Shown piece by piece: positions 1 to 8,393 of a stretch of DNA of 64,000 bases. The stretch lies in assembly GCA_016705365.1 (NCBI GenBank), contig JADIYI010000008.1:1612001-1676000 (forward strand), read 5' to 3'. The notes under the pieces were generated by a model. The model was not told the DNA's origin, did no database searches, and saw only the letters and a program-made list of their open reading frames with translations. Both the position numbers and the translations under genes were made by a program. Every line of letters starts with the position of its first letter. The first letter of the stretch is position 1. This DNA comes from Gammaproteobacteria bacterium (lineage in GTDB: Bacteria; Pseudomonadota; Gammaproteobacteria; Pseudomonadales; UBA5518).

Positions 1-232
1 GGGACATATCGAAAACGCCCAGGTCATTGAGTTTGTCCTCGGTGAACGCGGTGATCGCGATCGGGGTGTCCTGCAGCGATTCCTCGCGCCGCTGGGCCGT
101 GACCACGATTTCCTCGAGCCCGCTGCTGCGCGTGTCCTGGGCCATTGCGGGGGCGCCGATGCCCGCGGTCGCGGCGATCGCGAGCGACAGGGCAGACAGG
201 CGAAACTTGTATTGCAGAGGACGGTTACGCAT
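1..232 (-). CDS. TonB-dependent receptor, N-terminal part (truncated by window edge)
   Basis: Only the first 77 or so codons are present. The protein starts with a basic, then hydrophobic signal peptide ending near an AMA-Q site. The segment LEEIVVTAQRREESLQD follows, which is the N-terminal entry to the plug domain of catabolic TonB-dependent receptors and is nearly the same as in the receptor transcribed away from it at 593. It would sit in the outer membrane and import a substrate using TonB energy; the substrate cannot be inferred. An in-frame ATG at 247 would add five residues; I chose 232 because the signal peptide then begins with MRNR. Confidence 0.88.
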   Translation of the reverse strand, partial: MRNRPLQYKFRLSALSLAIAATAGIGAPAMAQDTRSSGLEEIVVTAQRREESLQDTPIAITAFTEDKLNDLGVFDMS

Positions 233-592
233 ATCAAAGGTCTCCATGGTTTATTGATGCTAAATAGCGTACGAGCCTGCCGGCGCCCTGTTGCTTCCCC
301 TGGGCGACGCGACCGCCCGGATCATCGTCCGGACCTTGACTGGCGTGAGCCACCAAGGTCCCGCATTTGCGACGATCCGATTCCGACACGGCGAAGCATG
401 GACTCGTGCCCTCTCGCATGCACTATCAAATCGTGCCAAATCCCGTGATTTTTTCGCAATGCAGTCTGTCTTCCCCTTATCTAATCCCCCGGGGGGGGAA
501 GCGATTACTTCAAGTTGTCATACACTGGCTTCCTCGAAAACCAAGTCGTGGCACTTTTTCGGTGCCGCCACATTCCAGGAGAGAATCGATCG
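233..592. other. Divergent intergenic region between two TonB receptor genes
   Basis: About 360 bases without a credible gene; it must carry both receptor promoters. A run of five C followed by eight G lies near 486-498, and an imperfect inverted repeat (GTGGCAC ... GTGCCGCCAC) lies near 547-570, shortly before the ribosome binding site AGGAGA (577-582) of the plus-strand receptor. No promoter hexamers could be called with confidence. Confidence 0.5.
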
Positions 593-2839
593 ATGCAAAC
601 CACCAGGAAGCGTCTTGTCCAGGCCTGTACCACCGCCCTGATCGCCATGTGCGGCGCCCAGGCCCTGGCCCAGCAGGGCGGACTCGAGGAGATCGTTGTG
701 ACCGCGCAAAAGCGCGAGCAGTCACTGCAGGAGATCCCGGTCGCGATCACCGCGTTTGGCGCCGACGCGCTGCAACAGCAGAGGATTCGCGATGTAGGCG
801 ATATCTCCGGTCTGGTACCCAATGTGCAGATCAACCCGTCGCCGAGCGGATCTACCGGGGTGACCGTTGCGATCCGCGGCTCGGTGACCATCAACCCGGC
901 GGTGACCTGGGAGCCGACGGTAGGCCTTTACCTTGACGGTGCGTTCATCGGCAAGAACGTCGGTGGTATCTTCGATGTGGCCGATCTCGAGCGCGTCGAG
1001 GTGTTGCGCGGCCCGCAGGGTTCACTGTACGGCAAGAACACCGTGGGCGGGGCGATCAACCTGATTACCCGCAAACCCTCCGGTGAACTGGGCGGCACGC
1101 TGCGCGGGGGTATCGGCAACGAGGGCTATTACCAGCTTTATGGCAGCGTGGATACCCCGGCGCTGGGCACGGTCGGCGAGGGGCTGGGGCAACTGAGCGC
1201 CAATATCACGCTGCAGCGCGAGGAGCGTGACGGATTTACCGACAATATCGATGACCCGATCGGCATGGCGCCGTTCGCGGGTCCGCGCTCCAGCGACGAA
1301 TACGCCAACAAGGATGCCGATGCGGGGCGCATCGCGCTGGCACTGGATGTGACGGAGCGCTTCGATATGCGCTACGCCTACGATTTCAGCGAGAAAGACC
1401 AGGAACCCACCGCCAGCGTGCTGACCGCGGTGGACGATCCGGGCCTTGGCTTCGGCGCCCTGCTCTCGCCCTATATCCAGAGCGAGAACGATTACCCGAG
1501 CAAGCTCAGCAACGACCAGTCGCGCTACGAGAAATCCGAGGTCGAGGGTCACGCACTGCACCTGAATTATCGCCCCGGCGAGCTGGGGTCCCTGGGTGAC
1601 GTGACTTTCAAGTCGATCACCTCGTACCGCAAACTCAGCTGGGACGATGCGATCGATCTCGACGGATCGCCGATCGACTTTTTCCATTCCGAGCGCCATA
1701 TCGACTATGACCAGTTCTCGCAGGAACTGCAGATGGTCGGCGCCACCGAGCGCCTCAACTATGTGCTGGGCCTGTATTACTTCGAGGAAGACGCCGATGT
1801 GAAGAACCCGATCACCTTCTTCGGGGTGTTCGGCTCGCCGACCGCGCCCAACGCCTATGGGCTCGAAGGCGATTCGATGGCCGCCTTTGGCCAGGTCGAT
1901 TGGAAGCCCTCAGCGGCCGTGCTCGAGGATCGCCTGACCGTCACGCTCGGCGCGCGTTACACCGAGGAATCCAAGGATCAGTATATCGATCACCCGATAA
2001 CCACCGCACCGGTGACGCCATTCAGTGCGGACAGCAATGACGACTGGAGCAACTTCTCGCCTGCGGTGACCTTGAACTGGGCGTTTACCGATGCGTTGAA
2101 CGTCTATGCGCGTTATGCCGAGGGCTGGAAATCGGGGGGCTACAATGGTGAGTCCGACTCCTTGGCGGCATTTCTCATGGCCTACGACCCGGAAGAGGTG
2201 TCTTCTTATGAACTCGGCCTGAAGTCGCGCTGGCTGGATGATCGCCTGCAGCTCAACGCGGCGGTGTTCCGCAACGATATCAGTGACATGCAGCTTGCGA
2301 TCTTCCTCGCTGATGCCGCAGCCTCCTCGGTGGTTACGAACGCCGGCAAGGCGACCGTGCAGGGCTTCGAAATCGAGATATTGGCACAACCGCTCGACAA
2401 TCTGCAGCTCAGCCTGAACTATGGCTATCTCGACCCGGAATACGACGAGTACATCGACGGCGGGGTGGATGTTTCCGACAATCGTGACTTCCCGTACTCT
2501 CCCGAGAACACCGCGAATGCCGGGTTGCAGTACACGGTGCCCGGCGTGGCCGGTGGCGACCTGGTCGCGCGGCTGGACTGGATCTACGTCGATGATCGCG
2601 TCGCCTACCCCGATCCGGCGCAGAACCTGCGTTCGCAGCTCGACAGCTACAGCCTGATCAACGGGCGCCTCAGCCTGGCCGATATCCCGGTGGGTGATGG
2701 CAGGATCACGGTCGCGGCCTGGGGCAAGAACCTGACCGACGAAACATACCGCGTCAACACGCTCCCGTTCCTCATCTGGACCGCGAGTTATTTCGGCGAC
2801 CCGCGCACCTACGGCCTGGAAATCAGTTACGACTTCTGA
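593..2839 (+). CDS. TonB-dependent receptor
   Basis: A complete outer-membrane receptor of 748 residues. The start at 593 follows AGGAGA at 577 and opens directly into a signal peptide cleaved near ALAQQ. The plug domain contains LEEIVVTAQKREQSLQE, the DVGDISGLVPNVQ segment and LRGPQGSLYGKNTVGGAI, all hallmarks of the catabolic TonB receptor subfamily. The rest is a 22-strand beta-barrel ending in aromatic-rich GLEISYDF. It is transcribed away from a second receptor and toward the amidohydrolase/sulfotransferase run, so it may import that pathway's substrate; the substrate itself is unknown. A strong terminator follows the stop codon. Confidence 0.93.
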   Translation: MQTTRKRLVQACTTALIAMCGAQALAQQGGLEEIVVTAQKREQSLQEIPVAITAFGADALQQQRIRDVGDISGLVPNVQINPSPSGSTGVTVAIRGSVTINPAVTWEPTVGLYLDGAFIGKNVGGIFDVADLERVEVLRGPQGSLYGKNTVGGAINLITRKPSGELGGTLRGGIGNEGYYQLYGSVDTPALGTVGEGLGQLSANITLQREERDGFTDNIDDPIGMAPFAGPRSSDEYANKDADAGRIALALDVTERFDMRYAYDFSEKDQEPTASVLTAVDDPGLGFGALLSPYIQSENDYPSKLSNDQSRYEKSEVEGHALHLNYRPGELGSLGDVTFKSITSYRKLSWDDAIDLDGSPIDFFHSERHIDYDQFSQELQMVGATERLNYVLGLYYFEEDADVKNPITFFGVFGSPTAPNAYGLEGDSMAAFGQVDWKPSAAVLEDRLTVTLGARYTEESKDQYIDHPITTAPVTPFSADSNDDWSNFSPAVTLNWAFTDALNVYARYAEGWKSGGYNGESDSLAAFLMAYDPEEVSSYELGLKSRWLDDRLQLNAAVFRNDISDMQLAIFLADAAASSVVTNAGKATVQGFEIEILAQPLDNLQLSLNYGYLDPEYDEYIDGGVDVSDNRDFPYSPENTANAGLQYTVPGVAGGDLVARLDWIYVDDRVAYPDPAQNLRSQLDSYSLINGRLSLADIPVGDGRITVAAWGKNLTDETYRVNTLPFLIWTASYFGDPRTYGLEISYDF

Positions 2840-2867
2840 TCCGGCCAGCAGGCGCAATCGAGCAGCA

Positions 2868-2896
2868 ACGGGCCTGGAGCGATCCAGGCCCGTTTT
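2868..2896 (+). terminator. Rho-independent terminator after TonB receptor
   Basis: A perfect 10-bp stem ACGGGCCTGG / CCAGGCCCGT with a 6-base loop is followed by TTT and a further T-rich stretch. It begins 28 bases after the receptor stop codon and separates the receptor transcript from the amidohydrolase gene. Confidence 0.85.
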
Positions 2897-2992
2897 GCGT
2901 TTGGCGATTCTCGAGTTTTGCCGCGGGCGCGGGTGGGGTAGACTCGCGCGACAGATTATCAGTCAATGCCGGGATGGCGTCGGGAGCAGTAC

Positions 2993-4735
2993 GTGGAATT
3001 CGATCTGGTGGTTCGTAACGGACGCATCGTGGACGGCAGCGGTGCGCCGGCATTCGTCGGTGACGTGGCGGTGCAATCGGGGAAGATCGCTGCCCTGGGC
3101 AAGATCGAGGGCCGTGGCCGGCGCGAGATCGATGCCACGGGCAAGCTGGTGACGCCCGGCTGGGTCGATGTGCATACCCATATGGATGGCCAGGCGACCT
3201 GGGACCCGCTGCTCTCGCCGGCCTCGAACCATGGCGTGACCACGCTGGTGATGGGTAATTGCGGGGTGGGGTTCGCGCCCTGCAAGGCGACGCCCGAGGC
3301 GCACGATGCGTTGATCGCGGTGATGGAAGACGTGGAGGATATCCCCGGCACGGCCCTGCACGAGGGCATCAGCTGGGACTGGGAGAGTTTCCCGCAATAT
3401 CTCGATGTGCTCGAGCGCCTGCCGCACGCGATCGACGTCGCGGCGCAGGTGCCGCACTGCGCGGTGCGCACCTTCGTGATGGGCGAGCGTGGCGCGCGCA
3501 ACGAGCCCGCAACACCGGATGATGTAGCGAAGATGGCGGCCATCGTGCGCGAGGGCCTCGAGGCCGGCGCGATCGGCTTCAGCACCTCGCGTACCCAGTT
3601 GCATCGCACCCGTGACGGCGAGGTGATGCCGGGAACCTATGCCGACGAGGCGGAATTGCTGGGTATCGGCAAGGTGCTCGGCGAGACCGGCAAGGGCGTG
3701 TACCAGCTGGTGTCGGACTGGGACGAATGGGAAAAGGAGATGGACTGGATGAAGCGCCTGTCCATCAGCAGCGGCCGTCCGATCGGCTTCGTGCTGTTCT
3801 ACCGTTCCAACGAGGAATGGGACCGGGTCCAGAAGCAGCTCGAATACGTGCGCGCGGCCAATGCCGAGGGCGCCCAGCTGATTCCGCATGTCGGGGCACG
3901 CCCGGTCACGATCCTGATGGCCTTCGACGGCACCGTGAACCCGTTCATGATGCACCAGAATTTCGCGCCGCTGGCGGCATTGAGCCATACCGAGCGCCTG
4001 CAGCGCTTGCGTGACCCGGCGGTGCGCGCGGCCATTCTCGCCGAGCGGGTGCCAAAAATGGGCCACGACATTCTCGACCGCCTGCTGTGTGAATTCGAAA
4101 CCATGTACGTGCTCGAGGACCAGCCGTTCTACGAGCCGCGCGCAGAAGACAGCATCGCCGCGCAGGCCGCGCGCCTCGGCGTGAATCCGGCGGCGCTGGC
4201 CTATGACCGACTGCTCGAGAACGATGGCAAGCGGATGTTCTACTTTCCGATCTTTGGCTATGCAACGCACGATCTCAGCCGCCAGGTCGCGATGCTGCAG
4301 GATCCGAACGCGATCATCAGCCTGTCGGATGCCGGCGCCCATTGCGGCGTGTTGTGCGATGCCAGCATGCCGACCTTCATGCTCAGCTACCTGGTGCGTG
4401 ATCGCAAGCGTGGCGAGCGCCTGGCGCTGGAGTGGACGGTCAACCTGCAGACACGAAAAACCGCACGCTCGGTGGGCCTGCTGGATCGCGGCGAACTGAG
4501 CCCGGGAATGAAGGCGGATATCAATATCATCGATTTCGAACGCCTGCGACTGCATACGCCCGAAGTCATATATGATCTGCCGGCGGGTGGCCGGCGCGTG
4601 TTCCAGACCGCCGAGGGCTACGTGGCCACGATCGTGAACGGCGAGGTGATCTACCAGGACGGCAAGCCGACCGGTGCGATGCCCGGGCGCCTGGTGCGTG
4701 GCAGCCAGCCCGCCCCCGCCGCGCCACATCACTGA
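2993..4735 (+). CDS. Amidohydrolase family 3 protein (N-acyl-D-amino-acid deacylase-like)
   Basis: About 580 residues from a GTG start at 2993, preferred over the in-frame ATG at 2966 because GGGAG sits 8 bases before the GTG and the family N-terminus (FDLVVRNGRIVDGSG) begins right there. The metal-binding HTHMDGQ motif is at residues 61-67, followed by MGNCGVGFAP with the cysteine used as a metal ligand in D-aminoacylases. LSDAGAHCG near residue 445 carries the likely catalytic aspartate. The family is a cytoplasmic zinc hydrolase of amide or cyclic amide bonds; the true substrate here is unknown. It is first in a co-directional run of metabolic genes. Confidence 0.88.
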   Translation: MEFDLVVRNGRIVDGSGAPAFVGDVAVQSGKIAALGKIEGRGRREIDATGKLVTPGWVDVHTHMDGQATWDPLLSPASNHGVTTLVMGNCGVGFAPCKATPEAHDALIAVMEDVEDIPGTALHEGISWDWESFPQYLDVLERLPHAIDVAAQVPHCAVRTFVMGERGARNEPATPDDVAKMAAIVREGLEAGAIGFSTSRTQLHRTRDGEVMPGTYADEAELLGIGKVLGETGKGVYQLVSDWDEWEKEMDWMKRLSISSGRPIGFVLFYRSNEEWDRVQKQLEYVRAANAEGAQLIPHVGARPVTILMAFDGTVNPFMMHQNFAPLAALSHTERLQRLRDPAVRAAILAERVPKMGHDILDRLLCEFETMYVLEDQPFYEPRAEDSIAAQAARLGVNPAALAYDRLLENDGKRMFYFPIFGYATHDLSRQVAMLQDPNAIISLSDAGAHCGVLCDASMPTFMLSYLVRDRKRGERLALEWTVNLQTRKTARSVGLLDRGELSPGMKADINIIDFERLRLHTPEVIYDLPAGGRRVFQTAEGYVATIVNGEVIYQDGKPTGAMPGRLVRGSQPAPAAPHH

Positions 4736-4752
4736 AACAACGAGGAAATATC

Positions 4753-5175
4753 ATGGCCAATTGTTATCTGGCGCAGGAAGCAAGCCGCAAATCCGGCAAA
4801 TACGTGGTCGAGGGCGCCAGGCAGGCGTGGCTGGACCTGTTTGCCGACGATGCCCTGGTGCAGGATCCGGTCGGCGTGTCGCCGCTCGACCCGAGCGGCC
4901 TCGGCCATCAAGGCAAGAAAGCCATCGCGGCGTTCTGGGACATGGCGATGCCGAACGGGATCGCGAGTTTCGAGATCCGCGAATCGCACCCGGCGGGTGA
5001 TTCCTGCGCCAACGTGATCACGCTGTCGAACCGGCTGCCCGATGGCACGGTGGTCAGCACGGATTGCGTGGCGGTCTACACCGCCAACGATGCCGGCAAG
5101 ATCGTGTCGCTGCGCGCCTACTGGGATTTCAGCAAGCTCGCGGCGCAACTCGAGAAGATGGCGGCTGCCTCGTAG
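4753..5175 (+). CDS. NTF2-like / SnoaL-type protein (ketosteroid-isomerase fold)
   Basis: A 140-residue cytoplasmic protein starting 17 bases after the amidohydrolase, with GAGGAAATATC before the ATG. Its layout fits the NTF2-like fold: an N-terminal helix, the DDALVQDPVGVSP segment typical of delta-isomerase and limonene-epoxide-hydrolase relatives, then a strand-rich C-terminal half. Catalytic residues cannot be assigned. Such proteins act as isomerases, cyclases or hydrolases on small hydrophobic molecules, consistent with a pathway role beside the sulfotransferase and SDR. It is probably co-transcribed with the gene upstream. Confidence 0.8.
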   Translation: MANCYLAQEASRKSGKYVVEGARQAWLDLFADDALVQDPVGVSPLDPSGLGHQGKKAIAAFWDMAMPNGIASFEIRESHPAGDSCANVITLSNRLPDGTVVSTDCVAVYTANDAGKIVSLRAYWDFSKLAAQLEKMAAAS

Positions 5176-5369
5176 GCGGCTTCCTGGTCGGATCCGGACG
5201 CGGGCAGATGCGCATTGTCCGCGGTGGATGATCGCCTCGTTTCGCCCGGCGCCAGGCCGGGATCGCGAGCGGTTTGTCGGTTGTTCTAATTCATACAGGT
5301 GATGCGCGTGCGCCGTGGGTCGCGCACAATCGGGCATTCAATCGTTTGGACAGGAGGGGGGTGTACGTC

Positions 5370-6476
5370 ATGAGCGATGTCGAGCGACGCGTGAGCAGTG
5401 GACAAAGCTGGGCGGATTTCTGTGATGCGCTGAAGCGCGCGGGCGAGCAGATCCAGCGTCCGGAGGCACCGGCGGATGCCTTCACCCGTGCCGAAGGCTA
5501 TCGGTATCTCAGCCGCCTGGCGCGGGCCGGGCTCGAGTGGTATCTCGAGTTCAACGACGCGGACTTTCCGGTGCTCTACAAGCCCTCGCACGAGACGATC
5601 AAGATCGGCGCCGACAACCCGGACAACATTTACGAGAAGGCGGTCGTCAACGGGCGCAACGATTACCGGGTGCGCGGCAAGCGCGGCAGCGTGCATTACA
5701 TCAGCATGACCACCAGCAAGGGGAGCTACGCGGAAAACTTCAAGCAGACCGAAACCGGATTTGTCGACAGCAACGAGTTGGACGTCGACGCCGACGGGCG
5801 TTTCGAAATCATCCTGAGTGCCACACCGAAACCCGGCAACTGGCTGCCGATGGACGTGGATTCGCAATCATTGCTGATCCGTCAGACTTTTCTCGATCGC
5901 GAAACGGAAGTGCCGGCCGAATTCGTCGTCGAGCGTCTCGATACCGGTGTCGCGCCGTTGCCGCTGACCGCGCAGAAACTCGATGCCGGTTTGCGCACCG
6001 CGGGCACCTTCGTCGAAAACACCGCGCGCATGTTTGCTGACTGGAGCGCCTCCTGGCTCGACAAGCCGAACCAGTTGCCGCCGGCCAACCAGGAACTCTG
6101 CCAATCAGTCGGTGGCGATCCGAATATTTTCTATTACCATGGGTTTTTCGACCTGGCCGATGACGAGGCACTGGTGGTCGAGGTGGCGCGTATTCCGGAC
6201 TGTCGTTCGTGGAATCTGCAGGTCGACAACTACTGGATGGAATCACTCGATTACCGTTATCTCAGGATTCACGTCAACAAGCACACCGCGCAGTACGCCG
6301 CCGATGGCAGCGTCCGGATCGTGATCGCCGGGCGGGCCCCGGGCGTCGGCAACTGGCTCAATACCGCCGGACACCGCAGCGGCACGCTGTGTTTTCGCTG
6401 GATCGGCGCCAGCGAACAGGTTCACCCCACATGTCGGGTGGTGAAAATCGACCGCCTCGAACAGGCGGAGAAATGA
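5370..6476 (+). CDS. DUF1214 domain-containing protein
   Basis: A 368-residue protein of the DUF1214 type, without the DUF1254 half seen in longer relatives. The ATG at 5370 follows CAGGAGGGGGG with 8-base spacing. The N-terminal region reads FTRAEGYRYLSRLARAGLE, the middle TIKIGADNPDNIYE, and the C-terminal region NLQVDNYWMESLDY and YRYLRIHVNKHTA, all characteristic of this family. No enzymatic activity is established for it. Its stop overlaps the sulfotransferase start as ATGA, so the two are translationally coupled. A distant paralogue lies at 31209-32432, also beside an SDR. Confidence 0.85.
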   Translation: MSDVERRVSSGQSWADFCDALKRAGEQIQRPEAPADAFTRAEGYRYLSRLARAGLEWYLEFNDADFPVLYKPSHETIKIGADNPDNIYEKAVVNGRNDYRVRGKRGSVHYISMTTSKGSYAENFKQTETGFVDSNELDVDADGRFEIILSATPKPGNWLPMDVDSQSLLIRQTFLDRETEVPAEFVVERLDTGVAPLPLTAQKLDAGLRTAGTFVENTARMFADWSASWLDKPNQLPPANQELCQSVGGDPNIFYYHGFFDLADDEALVVEVARIPDCRSWNLQVDNYWMESLDYRYLRIHVNKHTAQYAADGSVRIVIAGRAPGVGNWLNTAGHRSGTLCFRWIGASEQVHPTCRVVKIDRLEQAEK

Positions 6477-7666
6477 AGATGGCGAACCCCGTTGTCTCAC
6501 TCGACGCCGACCTTTTGCGCCAGCAGGCGCGCGCCGAAACCGGTCTCGAGGATTTTGGCGACGAGAGTCATGTGGACGCGATGCAGCATCTGCTCGATGC
6601 GCTGAACACCGAGGCCAATCTCAACGAGGCGGGGCGAGCGATGTTCGCCGGGCGTATCCGCAATATCCTGGTCTGCCGCTTGCGCGCCGAAGACTGGTTT
6701 CGGCGCCATCCGGAGATCCTCGAGGAGGAAATCCGCGCACCGCTGGCAATCGTTGGCCTGCCACGTACCGGCACCACGATGATGCACCGCACCATTGGCG
6801 CCGATCACCGCATGTACGCGCCGCTTTGGTACGAGGTGCGCTATCCGGTGCCGTTCCCGGGCACCGATTTCAACGGCATCGATCCGCGCATCGCGGTGGC
6901 CGAAGCGGAAGTCGCGGCGATGCTCGAGGCTTCGCCCGAACTCGCCTCCATTCACCCGATGGATGCGCGCGGACCGGATGAGGACATCATGCTGCTCGAG
7001 CAGTCGTTCTTCAGCGGGGTGCCGGAGTCCTTTGCGCATATGCCGTCCTATGGTGCCTGGCTCGACCGCCAGGACCAGCGCCCGGGTTACCGCTACCTGA
7101 AGCGTCTGTTGCAGTTCCTGCAATGGCAGAAAAAGCGTTTCGGCCAGGGTAGCGGCGAGCGCTGGGTGCTGAAGGCGCCGCACCACCTGCGTTATCCGGC
7201 GGCACTATGCGAGACTTTTCCCGACGTCAGTATCCTGCAGACACACCGCGACCCGGTGCAGACGATCCCCTCCTACGGCAGCATGATGCATGCGCTGATC
7301 AGCCCGCTGGCGAACGCTTCCGACAAGGCTGCCATCGCGCAGCATTGGGCCGGGCACTGGGACCGCGCGATGCGTGCCACGATGCAGTTTCGCGATGCCG
7401 GGCACGAGCACCGTTTTCTCGATGTGTGGTACCAGGATACCGTTGCGAAGCCGCTGGAGGAAATCCGCCGGCTCTACGATTTCATCGGCATGCCGTTCAC
7501 CGAGGAAGCGCGTGCCGAGATGGAAAAATGGCGCGATCTGAACCGCCGCGAGGAACGCCCGAGCCATCAGTACACGCTGGAGGAATACGGCTTTACCGAG
7601 CAGGGGCTGAAGAAGTCCTTTCATGAATACCGCGAGCGCTATATCCTTGCGCGCCCGACCCGCTGA
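6473..7666 (+). CDS. PAPS-dependent sulfotransferase family protein
   Basis: A 397-residue cytosolic sulfotransferase. The 5'-phosphosulfate loop GLPRTGTT is at residues 95-102, and the 3'-phosphate-binding region around QTHRDPVQTIPS is at 256-267. WVLKAPHHL near 231 is typical of the bacterial family that acts on small alcohols or lipids. The ATG at 6473 overlaps the preceding stop (ATGA) and is preceded by GGCGGAG. PAPS-synthesis genes follow directly, which strongly suggests that sulfonate transfer is the real activity. The acceptor is unknown; a hydroxylated lipid, steroid or similar imported compound is an inference from neighbours. Confidence 0.88.
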   Translation: MKMANPVVSLDADLLRQQARAETGLEDFGDESHVDAMQHLLDALNTEANLNEAGRAMFAGRIRNILVCRLRAEDWFRRHPEILEEEIRAPLAIVGLPRTGTTMMHRTIGADHRMYAPLWYEVRYPVPFPGTDFNGIDPRIAVAEAEVAAMLEASPELASIHPMDARGPDEDIMLLEQSFFSGVPESFAHMPSYGAWLDRQDQRPGYRYLKRLLQFLQWQKKRFGQGSGERWVLKAPHHLRYPAALCETFPDVSILQTHRDPVQTIPSYGSMMHALISPLANASDKAAIAQHWAGHWDRAMRATMQFRDAGHEHRFLDVWYQDTVAKPLEEIRRLYDFIGMPFTEEARAEMEKWRDLNRREERPSHQYTLEEYGFTEQGLKKSFHEYRERYILARPTR

Positions 7667-7691
7667 TTTTCACTTCCACGGAAACACGAGT

Positions 7692-8309
7692 ATGACAGAG
7701 CAGAAGGCGACCAACGTTCATTGGCACGAGGGCGAGATACAACGCGAGCACCGTCACCAGTTGCTGGGCCAGCAGGGAGCGACGCTGTGGTTCACCGGCC
7801 TCTCCGGCAGCGGCAAGAGCACGGTCGCGGTGGCGCTCGAGGAGGCGCTGCATCTGCGTGGCAAACTCGCCTACCGCCTCGATGGTGACAATATCCGCCT
7901 TGGCATCAACAAGAATCTCGGCTTCAGCGCCGAGGACCGCACCGAAAACATCCGCCGTATCGGCGAAGTGGCCAAGCTGTTCGTCGATTGCGGCGTGATC
8001 GTCCTGACGAGTTTCATCAGCCCCTATCGCGCCGATCGCGACGTGGTGCGTGCGCTTCATGATGCCTCCGGGATGCCGTTTATCGAGGTGTTCGTCGACT
8101 GCGCGCTGGCGGAGGCCGAGAAGCGTGATCCGAAGGGACTCTACAAGAAAGCCCGTGCCGGCGAGATCAAGAACTTCACCGGTATCGACGATCCTTACGA
8201 GGCGCCGGCAGCCGCTGAAGTCCATCTGCATACCGACCGCATGACCCTGCAGCAGGAAGTCGACATGTTGCTGCACGAACTCGAGAAGCGCGGCATCCTG
8301 TCGACCTGA
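7692..8309 (+). CDS. cysC: Adenylylsulfate (APS) kinase
   Basis: A 205-residue stand-alone APS kinase that phosphorylates APS to PAPS with ATP. The P-loop GLSGSGKST is at residues 36-44. YRLDGDNIRLGINKNLGF and TSFISPYRADRD are the conserved APS-binding segments, and DPKGLYKKARAGEIKNFTG is the family lid region. The start at 7692 is chosen because the protein then matches family length; an upstream in-frame ATG at 7623 lies inside the sulfotransferase gene. The gene sits 25 bases after the sulfotransferase and before ATP sulfurylase, so the three form a dedicated sulfation unit. Confidence 0.95.
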   Translation: MTEQKATNVHWHEGEIQREHRHQLLGQQGATLWFTGLSGSGKSTVAVALEEALHLRGKLAYRLDGDNIRLGINKNLGFSAEDRTENIRRIGEVAKLFVDCGVIVLTSFISPYRADRDVVRALHDASGMPFIEVFVDCALAEAEKRDPKGLYKKARAGEIKNFTGIDDPYEAPAAAEVHLHTDRMTLQQEVDMLLHELEKRGILST

Positions 8310-8337
8310 GATGCGCAGATACCCGACCAACCCCGGA

Positions 8338-8359
8338 GGACGCACGCCATCGTGCGTCC
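8338..8359 (+). promoter_or_regulatory. Perfect stem-loop between cysC and sat
   Basis: GGACGCACG and CGTGCGTCC form an uninterrupted 9-bp stem with a CCAT loop, 28 bases after the cysC stop and 34 bases before the sat start. It has no T-run, so it is not a normal terminator. A mRNA-processing or stabilising hairpin that adjusts the ratio of the two enzymes is a reasonable guess. Confidence 0.6.
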
Positions 8360-8393
8360 GCTCCCGGTCCGCCCCACGAATGGAGTCAGCACC

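Noticed and set aside
486..498. C5G8 tract as a phase-variation switch for the TonB receptor
   Set aside because: It lies about 95 bases before the start codon and outside any gene, so slippage would not change a reading frame; an effect on the promoter is possible but unsupported.
2963..4732. A 589-codon open frame antisense to the amidohydrolase gene
   Set aside because: It mirrors the sense gene exactly, has no family character and no ribosome binding site; such frames are common opposite GC-rich genes.
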